Source of the DNA: Pontibacter rufus
GTDB taxonomy: Bacteria; Bacteroidota; Bacteroidia; Cytophagales; Hymenobacteraceae
Length of the DNA stretch: 64,000 bases
Assembly: GCF_015694705.1 (NCBI RefSeq)
Contig: NZ_JADQDR010000005.1
Coordinates: forward strand, 1-64,000
Direction: 5' to 3'
The notes under the pieces: model-generated
The model's database searches: none
Told to the model about the DNA's origin: nothing
Seen by the model: only the letters and a program-made list of their open reading frames with translations
Made by a program: the position numbers and the translations under genes
Shown: positions 54,752 through 63,830 of the stretch, piece after piece
How positions within the stretch are numbered: the first letter of the stretch is position 1
How the letters are laid out: each line of letters starts with the position of its first letter

Positions 54752-55816
54752 CTAACCTACCACCCGCTTCAGCAGCTGAATATATAGCCCAATGCCCTCT
54801 TCGAGTTCGTGCAGGTATATGAACTCGTCTGCCATGTGCGAACGTCCCGAAAAGCCGGGCCCCATCTTAAGCGAAGGGATAGGCAGCAGCGCCTGGTCGG
54901 AAGTGGTAGGCGAGCCGTAGGTGGCGCGGCCCAGCGCTATGCCGGCCTGCACCAGCGGATGCGCCATCGGAATGGACGAAGGCTTCAGCCGCATAGATCG
55001 GGGTGTTACTGTCGCTTTTACGTGTTGCCTGATCACGTCCAGCACTTCTTCCATAGTATAGGCATCCGTCAGGCGCACATCTACGGTAAAGTGACAGGTA
55101 TCGGGCACAACGTTATGCTGCGAGCCTGCCTGCACCATGGTTATGCTCATTTTTACAGGCCCCAGGTGCTCAGATTCTTTCGCAAATTTATACTCCTGAA
55201 ACCATTTGATGTCCGGCAGCGCTTCATAAATGGCATTGATGCCCTCCTCGCGGGCGGCATGCCCTGCTTTACCCTTTGCTGTGCAATCCAGCACCAGCAG
55301 CCCTTTTTCGGCTACAGCGAGCTGCATTTCCGTTGGCTCCCCCACAATGGCAGCTTCCAGCTGGCCAAGTTCCGGTAGAATCAATTCCAGTCCATTTCTA
55401 CCGGATATCTCTTCCTCGGCAGTGGCAGCCAGCACAAGGTTATACTTCAGATCTTCCTGCTCATAGAAATACAAAAAAGTAGCTATAAGCGCTACCAGGC
55501 AGCCGCCGGCGTCGTTGCTGCCCAAGCCGTACAATTTGCCCTCTTCTACAGCTGGCTTAAACGGGTCCAACGTCCAGCCTGGGTTTGGTTTCACTGTGTC
55601 GTGGTGCGAGTTGAGGAGCAGCGTGGGTAAATCGGGGTTAAAATGCCTGTTAAAGGCCCATACATTGTTTTGCTTCCGATGAGCCTGCATGCCATGTTGC
55701 TGCAGGAAAGTATAAATCACATCAGCTGTACCGGCTTCTTCCCTGCTGAAAGACGGAATCTGAATAAGTTGTTTCAGCAGTTCTACAGCTTTATGGTATA
55801 ATTGCTGTTGCATCAT
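54752..55816 (-). CDS. argE: M20-family deacylase for N-acyl-citrulline or ornithine (ArgE-like)
   Basis: A 354-residue zinc amidohydrolase of the M20 family. H-H-D-T-V gives the first metal ligand, D-A-G-G the bridging Asp, and E-E-E-I-S-G the catalytic glutamate and next ligand. In bacteria using N-acylornithine transcarbamylase, this enzyme removes the acyl group from N-acylcitrulline. The neighbouring argF' supports that role here. It lies between proC and argH on the same strand. The precise acyl group, acetyl or succinyl, is not visible in this protein. Confidence 0.88.
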   Translation of the reverse strand: MMQQQLYHKAVELLKQLIQIPSFSREEAGTADVIYTFLQQHGMQAHRKQNNVWAFNRHFNPDLPTLLLNSHHDTVKPNPGWTLDPFKPAVEEGKLYGLGSNDAGGCLVALIATFLYFYEQEDLKYNLVLAATAEEEISGRNGLELILPELGQLEAAIVGEPTEMQLAVAEKGLLVLDCTAKGKAGHAAREEGINAIYEALPDIKWFQEYKFAKESEHLGPVKMSITMVQAGSQHNVVPDTCHFTVDVRLTDAYTMEEVLDVIRQHVKATVTPRSMRLKPSSIPMAHPLVQAGIALGRATYGSPTTSDQALLPIPSLKMGPGFSGRSHMADEFIYLHELEEGIGLYIQLLKRVVG

Positions 55817-55962
55817 GGTTGCAGATTTAAAGGTGCAGTTACCGGCACACCAGCTTTAGGAGAGCGGTCATCTTTATACCTGTTGGTCAAAGTTTTATAC
55901 TTCATGCGATAATATGCTGGGAAATGCGTATTCGTGGGTTAACCCGAAAAGCTGCGCGCTGT

Positions 55963-56784
55963 TTATTTTTCTTTCCGATAGAGCTCTTCGGCTTTTACTG
56001 AGGAGGTTCTGATTCCTTTGATCATGGCCGAGCTGAAGCCATTGTGCTCCATTTCGTTCAGACCCGCAATCGTGCATCCTTTCGGTGAAGTTACCTTGTC
56101 AATCTCATTTTCGGGATGGCTGTTGAAGTGCAGCAGCAAAGAGGCGGCTCCTTTTGCTGTTTGCGCGGCCATACGCAGCGCATCTGCCGCGTGAAATCCG
56201 ATTTCGGTGCCTCCCTGGGTTGCCGCACGGATGGAACGCAGGAAAAAGGCAATGCCGCAGGCGCAGAGGGCGGTGGCCGAAGTCATCAGTTCTTCTTCTA
56301 TCTCGATGGTTTCTCCTACTGCCTCAAAAATCTCTTTCACCAGGGCCATGTTCTCTGTGGAAGCTTCTTTGCCGGCAATGCACGTCATCGATTCACGGAG
56401 GGCGATAGCCGTGTTAGGCATGGCGCGTATCACCTCCACCTGCTTGCCAATGCGCTGCACAATATCTGCTACCGTTACGCCTGTTACAATGGAAACAAAA
56501 AGGTGGCGCTGCGGATCAGTATTTCCGGCAACAGTGTCGAGCACAGCATCAAGTTGCTGCGGCAGGATGCTCAGGATGATAAGATCTGCACCGGCTACAG
56601 CACCCGCATTGTCGCTTGTAACCTGGAAGCCCTGGCTGCTCATGCCTTCCAGCAACTTCACATTCCGGCGGGTGAGGGTAATATCCTCCGCTCTATACTT
56701 ACCTGCCGCCACCATACCTTTGGCTAAAGCTATTCCCATGTTGCCACCTCCCAGGATGGCTACTTTTTTCTTTTCTGAGCTCAT
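55963..56784 (-). CDS. proC: Pyrroline-5-carboxylate reductase
   Basis: A 273-residue enzyme that reduces 1-pyrroline-5-carboxylate to proline. The Rossmann loop G-G-G-N-M-G is near residue 13, and the family region near residue 165 shows T-A-L-C-A-C-G-I-A-F where usual enzymes read T-A-x-x-G-S-G-P-A, and the C-terminal S-P-K-G-C-T-I motif resembles the usual S-P-G-G-T-T. The changes at these sites are worth noting. Its place in the arginine cluster links proline and arginine synthesis from glutamate. Confidence 0.88.
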   Translation of the reverse strand: MSSEKKKVAILGGGNMGIALAKGMVAAGKYRAEDITLTRRNVKLLEGMSSQGFQVTSDNAGAVAGADLIILSILPQQLDAVLDTVAGNTDPQRHLFVSIVTGVTVADIVQRIGKQVEVIRAMPNTAIALRESMTCIAGKEASTENMALVKEIFEAVGETIEIEEELMTSATALCACGIAFFLRSIRAATQGGTEIGFHAADALRMAAQTAKGAASLLLHFNSHPENEIDKVTSPKGCTIAGLNEMEHNGFSSAMIKGIRTSSVKAEELYRKEK

Positions 56785-56878
56785 GTTAGTTTTTCTAAAG
56801 CTTTTCTATCCTTTAAAGGGTAGAGCGGCATAGGTATCGTTATTCTACTGTAGGTTGTTTGTAGGGCCCTTGGCTTCG

Positions 56879-56920
56879 GCTTAACCTCCCTTCAACCAGG
56901 ATCCTTTACAGGATGACAAA
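56879..56920. repeat. Partial copy of the MITE-like repeat
   Basis: Bases 56879-56906 are an exact reverse complement of 22638-22665, and the following 12 bases 56909-56920 match its terminal repeat. The other end of the element is missing. It lies in the 262-base gap between proC and the AT-rich gene at 57047. Confidence 0.75.
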
Positions 56921-57046
56921 GGAAATGACGGACGGAAAGTATGCTACAATTATATTATGCTCTACCTGTGGTTTATACCTGATTGATTATATTGGCTTCG
57001 TGTAAGCGGCGGCCGTTGATGCTTACACAATGTTCGCAGACGTTTT

Positions 57047-57652
57047 TTACTTTACCTTTATCATTTCTGGTATTCCAGTTGAGTCATTAATGATATAATA
57101 GACTTTACTTTGCCCATAGTTATTAACTGGCATCTCACTTGTTCTATATTTATAGTTTAGTACAATTTGTCCGTTGTTAATATTTTCAATGAATGCCTCC
57201 GAACAGCAGAAGCTGGTAAGCGACTGAATATTTGCTTGCTGCCAAAGACCTTCTTTTTCGATGCTCTCGGGTGTAAACTCAAACTCATTCCATTTTCCAT
57301 TTTTCAAATTCCCAACAATAATTTTGTCTGTGCCAATCCAGCCTCCTGTTTTTAAAATCAACCAGTTCTTATATCGTAATAGCTGCTCGTCCTTGTTCCA
57401 TTCTCTCCCATAGTATGTTCCGCTACCAATGTCAATAATGCTGTCATTATTGGGTTTATACTTATAAGAAATATCGTACTGCCAAGAATGATGGTCTGCA
57501 TTGTAAACGGAATTACAAATTAGTGTCCCACCAACTTTTTGTTTTATTTCTGCTTTGTCGTACTCTGTGTCAAAAGCTGTTGATAGACTGTAAATAAAAA
57601 GACCTATAAGTCCAACCAATATCACGATTGCTGTTAAGCACCCTTTTTTCAC
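57047..57652 (-). CDS. AT-rich membrane-anchored protein inside the arginine cluster
   Basis: I do not recognise this 201-residue protein. It has one N-terminal hydrophobic segment (about residues 5-26) that anchors the rest outside the cytoplasm. The remainder is beta-like, rich in Asn, Tyr and Ile, with a Cys-Cys pair near 150. It is clearly more AT-rich than its neighbours proC and argB, resembling the genes at the start of the window. A repeat copy lies just past its 3' end. It probably entered the cluster by transfer. Confidence 0.65.
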   Translation of the reverse strand: MKKGCLTAIVILVGLIGLFIYSLSTAFDTEYDKAEIKQKVGGTLICNSVYNADHHSWQYDISYKYKPNNDSIIDIGSGTYYGREWNKDEQLLRYKNWLILKTGGWIGTDKIIVGNLKNGKWNEFEFTPESIEKEGLWQQANIQSLTSFCCSEAFIENINNGQIVLNYKYRTSEMPVNNYGQSKVYYIINDSTGIPEMIKVK

Positions 57653-57700
57653 TTACTTTTCCTTAGCGAAGGTATAATTTGATAATTTAAATTATTCTAT

Positions 57701-58516
57701 CTATAGTATGAGCAGTGTACCCGCTCTGGCGCCGTTAACCATATGGATTATATCGTCAGCATCTCCAATCTGCACGGCGCTTACACCCTGCGCTAGGGCA
57801 GCAAAGGCATTATCCAGCTTTGGTATCATTCCCTGGGTAATAATGCCGGCATCTTTCAGTTCTTTATACCTGGCTTCATTTATTTCATTGATGACGGAGG
57901 TATCGTCTGCGGCATCCTGCAACACGCCTTTCTTTTCGAAGCAATAAATCAGCTTTACCCGGTACATGGGTGCGAGCGCTGTTGCCAGCACAGAAGCGAT
58001 GGTATCAGCATTGGTATTTAAAAGGCTGCCTTTCCCGTTATGCGTTAAAGGTGCAAAAACAGGTACAAATCCCTGCGCCAGCAGGGCCGACAGCGCTGTT
58101 GCATTTATACTTTCTGGCCCGGCCACATCGCCGGCAAAGCCATAATCGATTTTGCCTGCCGGGCGCTTTTGGGCCAGTATCAGGTTGCCGTCGGCGCCCG
58201 TCAGGCCTATAGCATTGCAGCCCTGTGCCTGTAGTTGTGCAACCACCTGCTTGTTTATCAGGCCGCCATACACCATCGTTACCAGATCGAGGGTGGCAGC
58301 ATCCGTAATCCTGCGGCCGTCTACCATGTGTGGCGTAATACCCAGCCGCTGCCCGATGGCGGATGCAATTTTTCCACCGCCATGCACCAGTATTTTTAAC
58401 CCTTGCAAAGCCGCGAAGTCAGCCAGAAAGCGGTCAAGCCGGTGGGCATCGTCCAGTATGTTCCCTCCCGTTTTGATGATGTGCAGTTCCTGCATGTCAT
58501 GCTGTATATGCTTCAT
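57701..58516 (-). CDS. argB: N-acylglutamate kinase
   Basis: A 271-residue amino acid kinase that phosphorylates the gamma-carboxyl of N-acylglutamate. K-T-G-G-N and V-H-G-G-G-K form the phosphate-binding loops, and the later segment P-K-L-D-N-A-F-A-A is typical. In the Bacteroides pathway the substrate is N-succinylglutamate. The gene lies 85 bases after argF' in the transcription direction. That spacer contains several TATACTT octamer-like repeats. Confidence 0.93.
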   Translation of the reverse strand: MKHIQHDMQELHIIKTGGNILDDAHRLDRFLADFAALQGLKILVHGGGKIASAIGQRLGITPHMVDGRRITDAATLDLVTMVYGGLINKQVVAQLQAQGCNAIGLTGADGNLILAQKRPAGKIDYGFAGDVAGPESINATALSALLAQGFVPVFAPLTHNGKGSLLNTNADTIASVLATALAPMYRVKLIYCFEKKGVLQDAADDTSVINEINEARYKELKDAGIITQGMIPKLDNAFAALAQGVSAVQIGDADDIIHMVNGARAGTLLIL

Positions 58517-58601
58517 CTATGTTTTCTTATACTTCTGATAAGCATCGGAACAATATAGTGATGGTTAATCCTTTAGGTATAATGACCTATACTTATACTA
58601 C

Positions 58602-59558
58602 CTATACTTCGTAATTATTGAGCAGTGTTTTTAATACTGCCTGCGCAGCATAAGTACGGTTGTTGGCCTGCTCCAGCACCAGCGAATTGGGGCCATCCAG
58701 AATTTGGTCGCTCAGCTCTACGTTACGACGTACGGGCAGGCAGTGCATTACCTTGGCATTGTTACTCACCTGCAGCTTTTCATTCGTCAGCATCCAATCC
58801 TGTGCATCGGGCAATACTTTGCCGTAGTCCTCGTAAGCCGACCAGTTCTTGACATATACAAAATCGGCATCCTGCAGGGCTTCCTGCTGGTTGTGCGTGA
58901 TGGCAGCGCCGCGGGTAAACGTTTCCGCCAGTTCAAATCCCTGTGGCTGCGTAATCACCAGATCTACCGCTGCCCGGCCCATCCATTCGGCAAAAGAATT
59001 GGCCACGCACTGCGGCAGCGCTTTTATGTGAGGCGCCCAGGTAAGCACTACTTTGGGGCGCTTGCCGGCAGGTGTATTTTCTGTGATGGTAATGAGATCC
59101 GCCAGGCTCTGCAGCGGGTGCCGCGTCGCCGACTCGAGGCTGATGACAGGCACTTTGCTGTACCTGATAAAGCTCTGCAGCAGATTTTCGCTGTAATCCT
59201 CTTCGCGGTTTTGCAGTTTTGGAAACGAGCGGAGGCCGAGGATGTCGCAATATTGCCCCATCACAGCGGCTGCGTCTTTGATGTGTTCAACAGTGGTGCC
59301 GTTCATCACAGCGCCCTCCTGCGTTTCCAGCGCCCAGCCTTCCTTGTCGATGTTCATCACCATCACGTTCATGCCCAGGTTCACAGCAGCTTTCTGGGTG
59401 CTCATGCGCGTGCGCAGGCTGGGGTTCAGGAAAATCAGGCCAAGCGTTCTGTTTTCACCTAAGTGCTTATACTTGTAAGGATTTTGCTTCAGGTGCAATG
59501 CCTCCTTTACCAGGGCATCCAAATCCGTGACATCATGCACGGAAGTATAATTTGTCAT
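58602..59558 (-). CDS. argF': N-acylornithine carbamoyltransferase, probably succinylornithine type
   Basis: A 318-residue transcarbamylase. The carbamoyl-phosphate site is S-L-R-T-R near residues 47-51, and H-C-L-P-V-R-R-N is near the end. The substrate-specificity residue is Val90 in T-T-V-E-H. By alignment this equals Glu92 of the Xanthomonas acetylornithine enzyme and Pro90 of the Bacteroides succinylornithine enzyme; Val at that site gave succinylornithine activity in reported mutants. The start at 59558 overlaps the argD stop by 4 bases; the frame is open 57 codons upstream but only within argD. Confidence 0.93.
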   Translation of the reverse strand: MTNYTSVHDVTDLDALVKEALHLKQNPYKYKHLGENRTLGLIFLNPSLRTRMSTQKAAVNLGMNVMVMNIDKEGWALETQEGAVMNGTTVEHIKDAAAVMGQYCDILGLRSFPKLQNREEDYSENLLQSFIRYSKVPVISLESATRHPLQSLADLITITENTPAGKRPKVVLTWAPHIKALPQCVANSFAEWMGRAAVDLVITQPQGFELAETFTRGAAITHNQQEALQDADFVYVKNWSAYEDYGKVLPDAQDWMLTNEKLQVSNNAKVMHCLPVRRNVELSDQILDGPNSLVLEQANNRTYAAQAVLKTLLNNYEV

Positions 59559-60709
59559 ATTTCCTGTAGTTGGGTTTTGCACATAACTGCCTCGAAGGCG
59601 GAGATAAATTTCTTTGCTTCTTCGGTTCCGATACACAGCGGGGGCAACAGGCGCAAAGTGTTTTTGTCGGAGGAGGTACCTGTAAAGATTTTGTATGTTT
59701 TGAGGAGCTGCTGACGCACCGGCGCACAAGGCTCTTCCAGTTCAACGCCAATCATCAGTCCTTTGCCACGTACCGCACGCACCCCCGGCATTTTTCGTAA
59801 TTCTTCTATGAGCCAGCCGCCTGAATCCTGTGCGTTTTGTATCAGTTTTTCCTGATCCATTACTTCCAGCACCGCCAACCCCGCTGCACAGGCCAGGTAG
59901 TTGCCGCCAAAAGTAGTACCCAGCAGGCCGTGCTTTGCTTCTATGTCAGGATGGATCAGTACACCGCCTATCGGGAAACCATTGCCCATGCCCTTGGCCA
60001 CTGTAATCAGATGGGGTTGTATGCCGGCATACTGGTGCGCAAAGAATTTACCTGAACGGCCATATCCTGACTGTACCTCATCCAGGATCAGCAAAGCGCC
60101 GACGTTTTCACAGCCTGCGGCAAGCGCCTTCAGAAAAGAGGGTTCCGGCAGATGCACGCCACCCACACCTTGTATACCTTCTACGATAACGGCCGCCAGT
60201 TGCGGGCCATGCTCCTGCAGCGCATCAGCAAAAGCCTGTAAGTCATTCAGGGGCAGGAAAATGACATTCTCTGTTTCATTGATTGGCGCAATGATACTGG
60301 GGTTGTCTGTAACGGCTACTGCTGCCGAGGTACGGCCATGAAACCCTGCTTTGAACGTGATTACTTTTTTGCGCCCGGTGTGGAAAGAGGCCAGCTTCAG
60401 GGCATTCTCGTTTGCTTCGGCCCCGGAGTTGCACAAAAAAAGATTGTAATCAGGATAACCGCTTATTTCGCCGAGCTTTTGCGCCAGCTCCTGCTGCAGC
60501 GGCATTTGCACGGAGTTGGAGTAAAAGCCAATATCGTAGAGTTGCCGCGCCAGCCGTTTTACATAATGCGGATGACTGTGTCCAATGGAAATTACGGCAT
60601 GTCCCCCATAGAGGTCGAGGTAGCGGGTGCCTTTGTCGTCCCATACGTACATGCCCTGGGCGCGTACCGGGGTAATGTCGAAGAGCGGGTATACATCAAA
60701 CAGGTTCAT
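59555..60709 (-). CDS. argD: N-acylornithine aminotransferase
   Basis: A 384-residue PLP-dependent class III aminotransferase that makes N-acylornithine from the semialdehyde. The N-S-G-A-E-A-N-E motif, L-D-E-V-Q-S-G-Y-G-R-S-G and the PLP lysine in V-A-K-G-M-G-N-G-F-P are present. I take the start at 60709 (M-N-L-F-D-V-Y-P) as in homologues, 11 codons inside the open frame. It overlaps the argF' start by 4 bases. Confidence 0.94.
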   Translation of the reverse strand: MNLFDVYPLFDITPVRAQGMYVWDDKGTRYLDLYGGHAVISIGHSHPHYVKRLARQLYDIGFYSNSVQMPLQQELAQKLGEISGYPDYNLFLCNSGAEANENALKLASFHTGRKKVITFKAGFHGRTSAAVAVTDNPSIIAPINETENVIFLPLNDLQAFADALQEHGPQLAAVIVEGIQGVGGVHLPEPSFLKALAAGCENVGALLILDEVQSGYGRSGKFFAHQYAGIQPHLITVAKGMGNGFPIGGVLIHPDIEAKHGLLGTTFGGNYLACAAGLAVLEVMDQEKLIQNAQDSGGWLIEELRKMPGVRAVRGKGLMIGVELEEPCAPVRQQLLKTYKIFTGTSSDKNTLRLLPPLCIGTEEAKKFISAFEAVMCKTQLQEI

Positions 60710-60857
60710 AGTTTCAGATACTAGATGTAAGAAGTTAAACAATAAATGAAGTACTTGACATACATAAACTTAATTGTTTATTGTTAAATGGTTTATTTCA
60801 AATGCAATCCGCTTCCGGGGCTGTAATATCACGGAAGTAAATCATACTTATCCCGGT

Positions 60858-61859
60858 TCAGAACCCGCCTGCCTTCAGTTTCAGACCAGCAGTTTCGTCG
60901 AAGCCAAAGAGCAGGTTCATGTTCTGTACGGCCTGTCCGGCAGCTCCTTTCAGTAAGTTGTCGATTATACTTGTGATAACCAGTTGCTGCCCGTGTTTCT
61001 GCAGGTGCAGCACGCATTTACTGGTATTCACTACCTGCTTCAAATCCGGTGTTTGTGCGCTCATCACTACAAAAGGATGGCTGCTGTAATATTGCCGGTA
61101 AATGTCCTGCGCCTGCTCCAATGTCAGGTCTGTTTCCAGGTAAGCAGTTATGAAAATGCCTCGCGCAAAAGGTCCGCGGTAAGGTATAAAATGGATGTCC
61201 GGCTGTGTTTCGGGTTGCAGCTGCTGCAGCGTTTTGCCAACCTCGCGCAGGTGCTGGTGCTCCATCACTTTATAGGTTGAAACATTTTCGGTACGCCAGC
61301 TAAAGTGCGATGTAGGGCTTAGTCCCTGGCCTGCCCCGGTGCTGCCCGTTATGCCGCTTACGTGCACCGCTACCGGAAGTAAATGCTGCTGCGCCAGCGG
61401 TAACAAGGCCAATTGGATAGCAGTGGCAAAGCACCCGGGGTTGGCTATATTCGAGGCATTTTGGATGACTTCCCGCTGAAGCTCCGGCAGGCCATACACA
61501 AACTCACGTCCTCCCGCGCTTACGATTGTGCCGGTTTTTGCTCCGTTCCAGCGGAAATCCTGACTTAAATCTATAATGCTGGTTGCGGCAGGTATGCTGT
61601 TGTTTTTCAGGTATTCAGCAGCTTTGCCATGCCCGGCGCAAAGAAACAGCACATCCACTTCATCATTGCTATCAGCTACAAAAGCCAGTTCTGTTTCGCC
61701 GAGCAAATCGGTATGCACGCTTGCCAGGGGCTTGCCGGCCTGACTGCCGCTTTGCGCAAATGCAAGTTCTGCCTGCGGGTGCTGCAACAGCAGGCGCAGC
61801 AATTCGCCACCGGCATAGCCCGCCGCGCCTATAACACCTGCTTTTATACTTGCTGCCAT
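60858..61859 (-). CDS. argC: N-acyl-gamma-glutamyl-phosphate reductase
   Basis: A 333-residue NADPH-dependent reductase. The Rossmann loop G-A-A-G-Y-A-G-G-E-L is at residues 11-20, and the catalytic Cys is in N-P-G-C-F-A-T near residue 140. The catalytic His region includes F-I-P-Y-R-G-P-F-A-R-G-I. The stop of argG lies 1 base upstream of its start, so translation is coupled. A 148-base spacer before argD follows. Confidence 0.95.
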   Translation of the reverse strand: MAASIKAGVIGAAGYAGGELLRLLLQHPQAELAFAQSGSQAGKPLASVHTDLLGETELAFVADSNDEVDVLFLCAGHGKAAEYLKNNSIPAATSIIDLSQDFRWNGAKTGTIVSAGGREFVYGLPELQREVIQNASNIANPGCFATAIQLALLPLAQQHLLPVAVHVSGITGSTGAGQGLSPTSHFSWRTENVSTYKVMEHQHLREVGKTLQQLQPETQPDIHFIPYRGPFARGIFITAYLETDLTLEQAQDIYRQYYSSHPFVVMSAQTPDLKQVVNTSKCVLHLQKHGQQLVITSIIDNLLKGAAGQAVQNMNLLFGFDETAGLKLKAGGF

Positions 61860-61860
61860 C

Positions 61861-63060
61861 TTAAAACTCCGTTCCGTTTATTTTGTGATACATCATCGTC
61901 TGGTTTCCGAAAATTCTGGCAAAGCCTTTTACATCATCGCCGCTCCAGGCATTGTTCATCTCGCCGTAGCTGCCAAACTTAGAAGACATCAGGTCATGAT
62001 CCGACTCTATTCCTTCTATCTGCAACCTGTATGGCGCAAGCAGCACGTGTACTTTGCCGGTTACGTTTTGCTGGGTATCCTCCAGAAACGCCTCAATGTT
62101 GCGCATCACCGGGTCCATCAGCTGGCCTTCGTGCAACCAGTTACCATAAAAAGTAGCCAGCTGATCTTTCCAGTACAGTTGCCATTTGGTGAGCACATGT
62201 TTTTCTAAAGTATGATGCGCTTTAATAATTACCATTGGGGCGGCTGCCTCAAACCCTACGCGGCCTTTGATGCCGATGATGGTATCGCCAACATGGATAT
62301 CGCGGCCGATGCCGAAGGGGGCCGCCTGCGCCTGCAAGGCCTGGATGGCCTGCACCGGGTTTTCGTATGGCACATCATCTATTCCCTTTAGCTCGCCCTT
62401 CTCAAAGATAAGTGTTACGCGTTCCGGTTCCTGTTTGGTAACAGCAGTCGGGTAAGCCTCTTCCGGCAGCGGCAGGTGCGACGTAAGCGTTTCTTTGCCG
62501 CCCACCGATGTGCCCCAGATACCTTTGTTAATCGAATATTGTGCTTTCTGATAATCCACCGATACGCCGTGCTGCTGTAAGTAAGCTATTTCCTGCTCGC
62601 GCGACAGCTTGTTATCACGGATGGGTGTCAGAATCTGAACATCCGGAATCATACTCTGGAAAATCATGTCGAAGCGCACCTGGTCGTTGCCGGCGCCTGT
62701 GCTGCCATGCGCTACATAAGCCGCTCCAACAGCTTTGGCATACCTGGCAATGGCCAAAGCCTGCGTTACCCGTTCGGCACTTACCGACAGTGGATAGGTA
62801 CTGTTCTTCAGCACATTGCCAAAAATCAGGTATTTGATACTGCGTTGGTAGTAATAGTCTGTTTCGTCCAGCATCTGGTATTCCTTCACACCCAGGCTGT
62901 AGGCGCGGCTTTCTGTCTCCTGCAATTCCTCCTCTGTAAAGCCGCCGGTGTTTACCAGGGCAGCGTAAACCTCGAGCCCCATTTCCTGCTGGAGGTACTT
63001 TACACAATAAGAGGTATCAAGGCCGCCGCTAAAAGCTAAAACTACTTTGTTGTTCTTCAT
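61861..63060 (-). CDS. argG: Argininosuccinate synthase
   Basis: A 399-residue ligase that joins citrulline and aspartate with ATP. The ATP-binding motif A-F-S-G-G-L-D-T-S is at residues 9-17, with the typical A-H-G-S-T-G-A-G-N-D-Q-V-R-F segment near 115 and S-V-G-G-K-E-T-L near 175. It lies 131 bases after the argA-like gene and almost touches argC. Its early place in the cluster is as in other Bacteroidota arginine operons. Confidence 0.96.
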   Translation of the reverse strand: MKNNKVVLAFSGGLDTSYCVKYLQQEMGLEVYAALVNTGGFTEEELQETESRAYSLGVKEYQMLDETDYYYQRSIKYLIFGNVLKNSTYPLSVSAERVTQALAIARYAKAVGAAYVAHGSTGAGNDQVRFDMIFQSMIPDVQILTPIRDNKLSREQEIAYLQQHGVSVDYQKAQYSINKGIWGTSVGGKETLTSHLPLPEEAYPTAVTKQEPERVTLIFEKGELKGIDDVPYENPVQAIQALQAQAAPFGIGRDIHVGDTIIGIKGRVGFEAAAPMVIIKAHHTLEKHVLTKWQLYWKDQLATFYGNWLHEGQLMDPVMRNIEAFLEDTQQNVTGKVHVLLAPYRLQIEGIESDHDLMSSKFGSYGEMNNAWSGDDVKGFARIFGNQTMMYHKINGTEF

Positions 63061-63191
63061 CTGTTAATGCTATATTATGCTAAATCAAGTACAAAAGCGC
63101 TAAAAAATCAGGATATCAGTTAAAGTATGGCAGGTGCCATGCCGCACCCGTTTAAACCTGAAGTTACTGTTATGCTGCTAGACTCCGGAAG

Positions 63192-63830
63192 CTACTTCCT
63201 TACTTTGTTTTCATATCCGGATTCGCTTGTATTCGGCGGCGTAAGGTAATCGAGTGAGGTAATGATGTGGTTTTCCTGTTTTTTCTCCTGTGCCGGATCG
63301 TAAAGCATGGCCGTACAAAGGCAGTTGCTGCGCCCTTTGGCCATCAGTATGTCGTAGTTCACGCAGCTTTTGCAACCCGCCCAGAAAGACTCATCATCTG
63401 TCAGCTCGGAATACGTAACCGGCCGGTAACCCAGATCGGAGTTGATTTTCATGACGGCCAATGCAGTCGTCAGGCCGAAGATCTTCGCATCCGGGTACTT
63501 GGTGCGAGAGAGCTTAAAAGCCTGCTGCTTGATGAGCCGGGCCAGCCCGCTTTTGCGCAGTTCTGGCGATACAATCAAGCCTGAATTGGCTACATACTTG
63601 CCGTGCCCCCAGGTTTCGATATAACAGAAGCCGGCCCAGCTTCCATCAGCGTGCAAAGCGATAACGGCCTTGCCCTCCAGCATTTTCTGCGCCACATAAT
63701 CCGGAGATCGTCTGGCGATGCCGGTGCCTCTGGCTTTGGCAGAGGCTTCCATCTCGTTGCAGATTTGCAAGGCATAGATAACATGTTGCCCACTGGCAAC
63801 CATGACGTTAAATGCAGGTTGGTTGCTCAT
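63192..63830 (-). CDS. GNAT N-acyltransferase, probable ArgA-like N-acylglutamate synthase
   Basis: A 212-residue GNAT protein. The fold shows I-A-R-R-S near residue 40, F-C-Y-I-E-T-W, then S-P-E-L-R-K-S-G-L-A-R near 95-105, which resembles the acetyl-CoA loop. Four cysteines occur in the C-terminal third. It heads the arginine cluster, 131 bases before argG, where Bacteroidota commonly encode the enzyme that acylates glutamate. The start at 63830 gives the fold its normal beginning; the frame is open 27 codons upstream in a hydrophobic, AT-rich stretch. Confidence 0.78.
   Translation of the reverse strand: MSNQPAFNVMVASGQHVIYALQICNEMEASAKARGTGIARRSPDYVAQKMLEGKAVIALHADGSWAGFCYIETWGHGKYVANSGLIVSPELRKSGLARLIKQQAFKLSRTKYPDAKIFGLTTALAVMKINSDLGYRPVTYSELTDDESFWAGCKSCVNYDILMAKGRSNCLCTAMLYDPAQEKKQENHIITSLDYLTPPNTSESGYENKVRK

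Noticed and set aside
59559..59729. A longer N-terminus for argF'
   Set aside because: The added 57 codons lie within argD and do not resemble transcarbamylases; the ATG with a 4-base overlap is typical of coupled genes.
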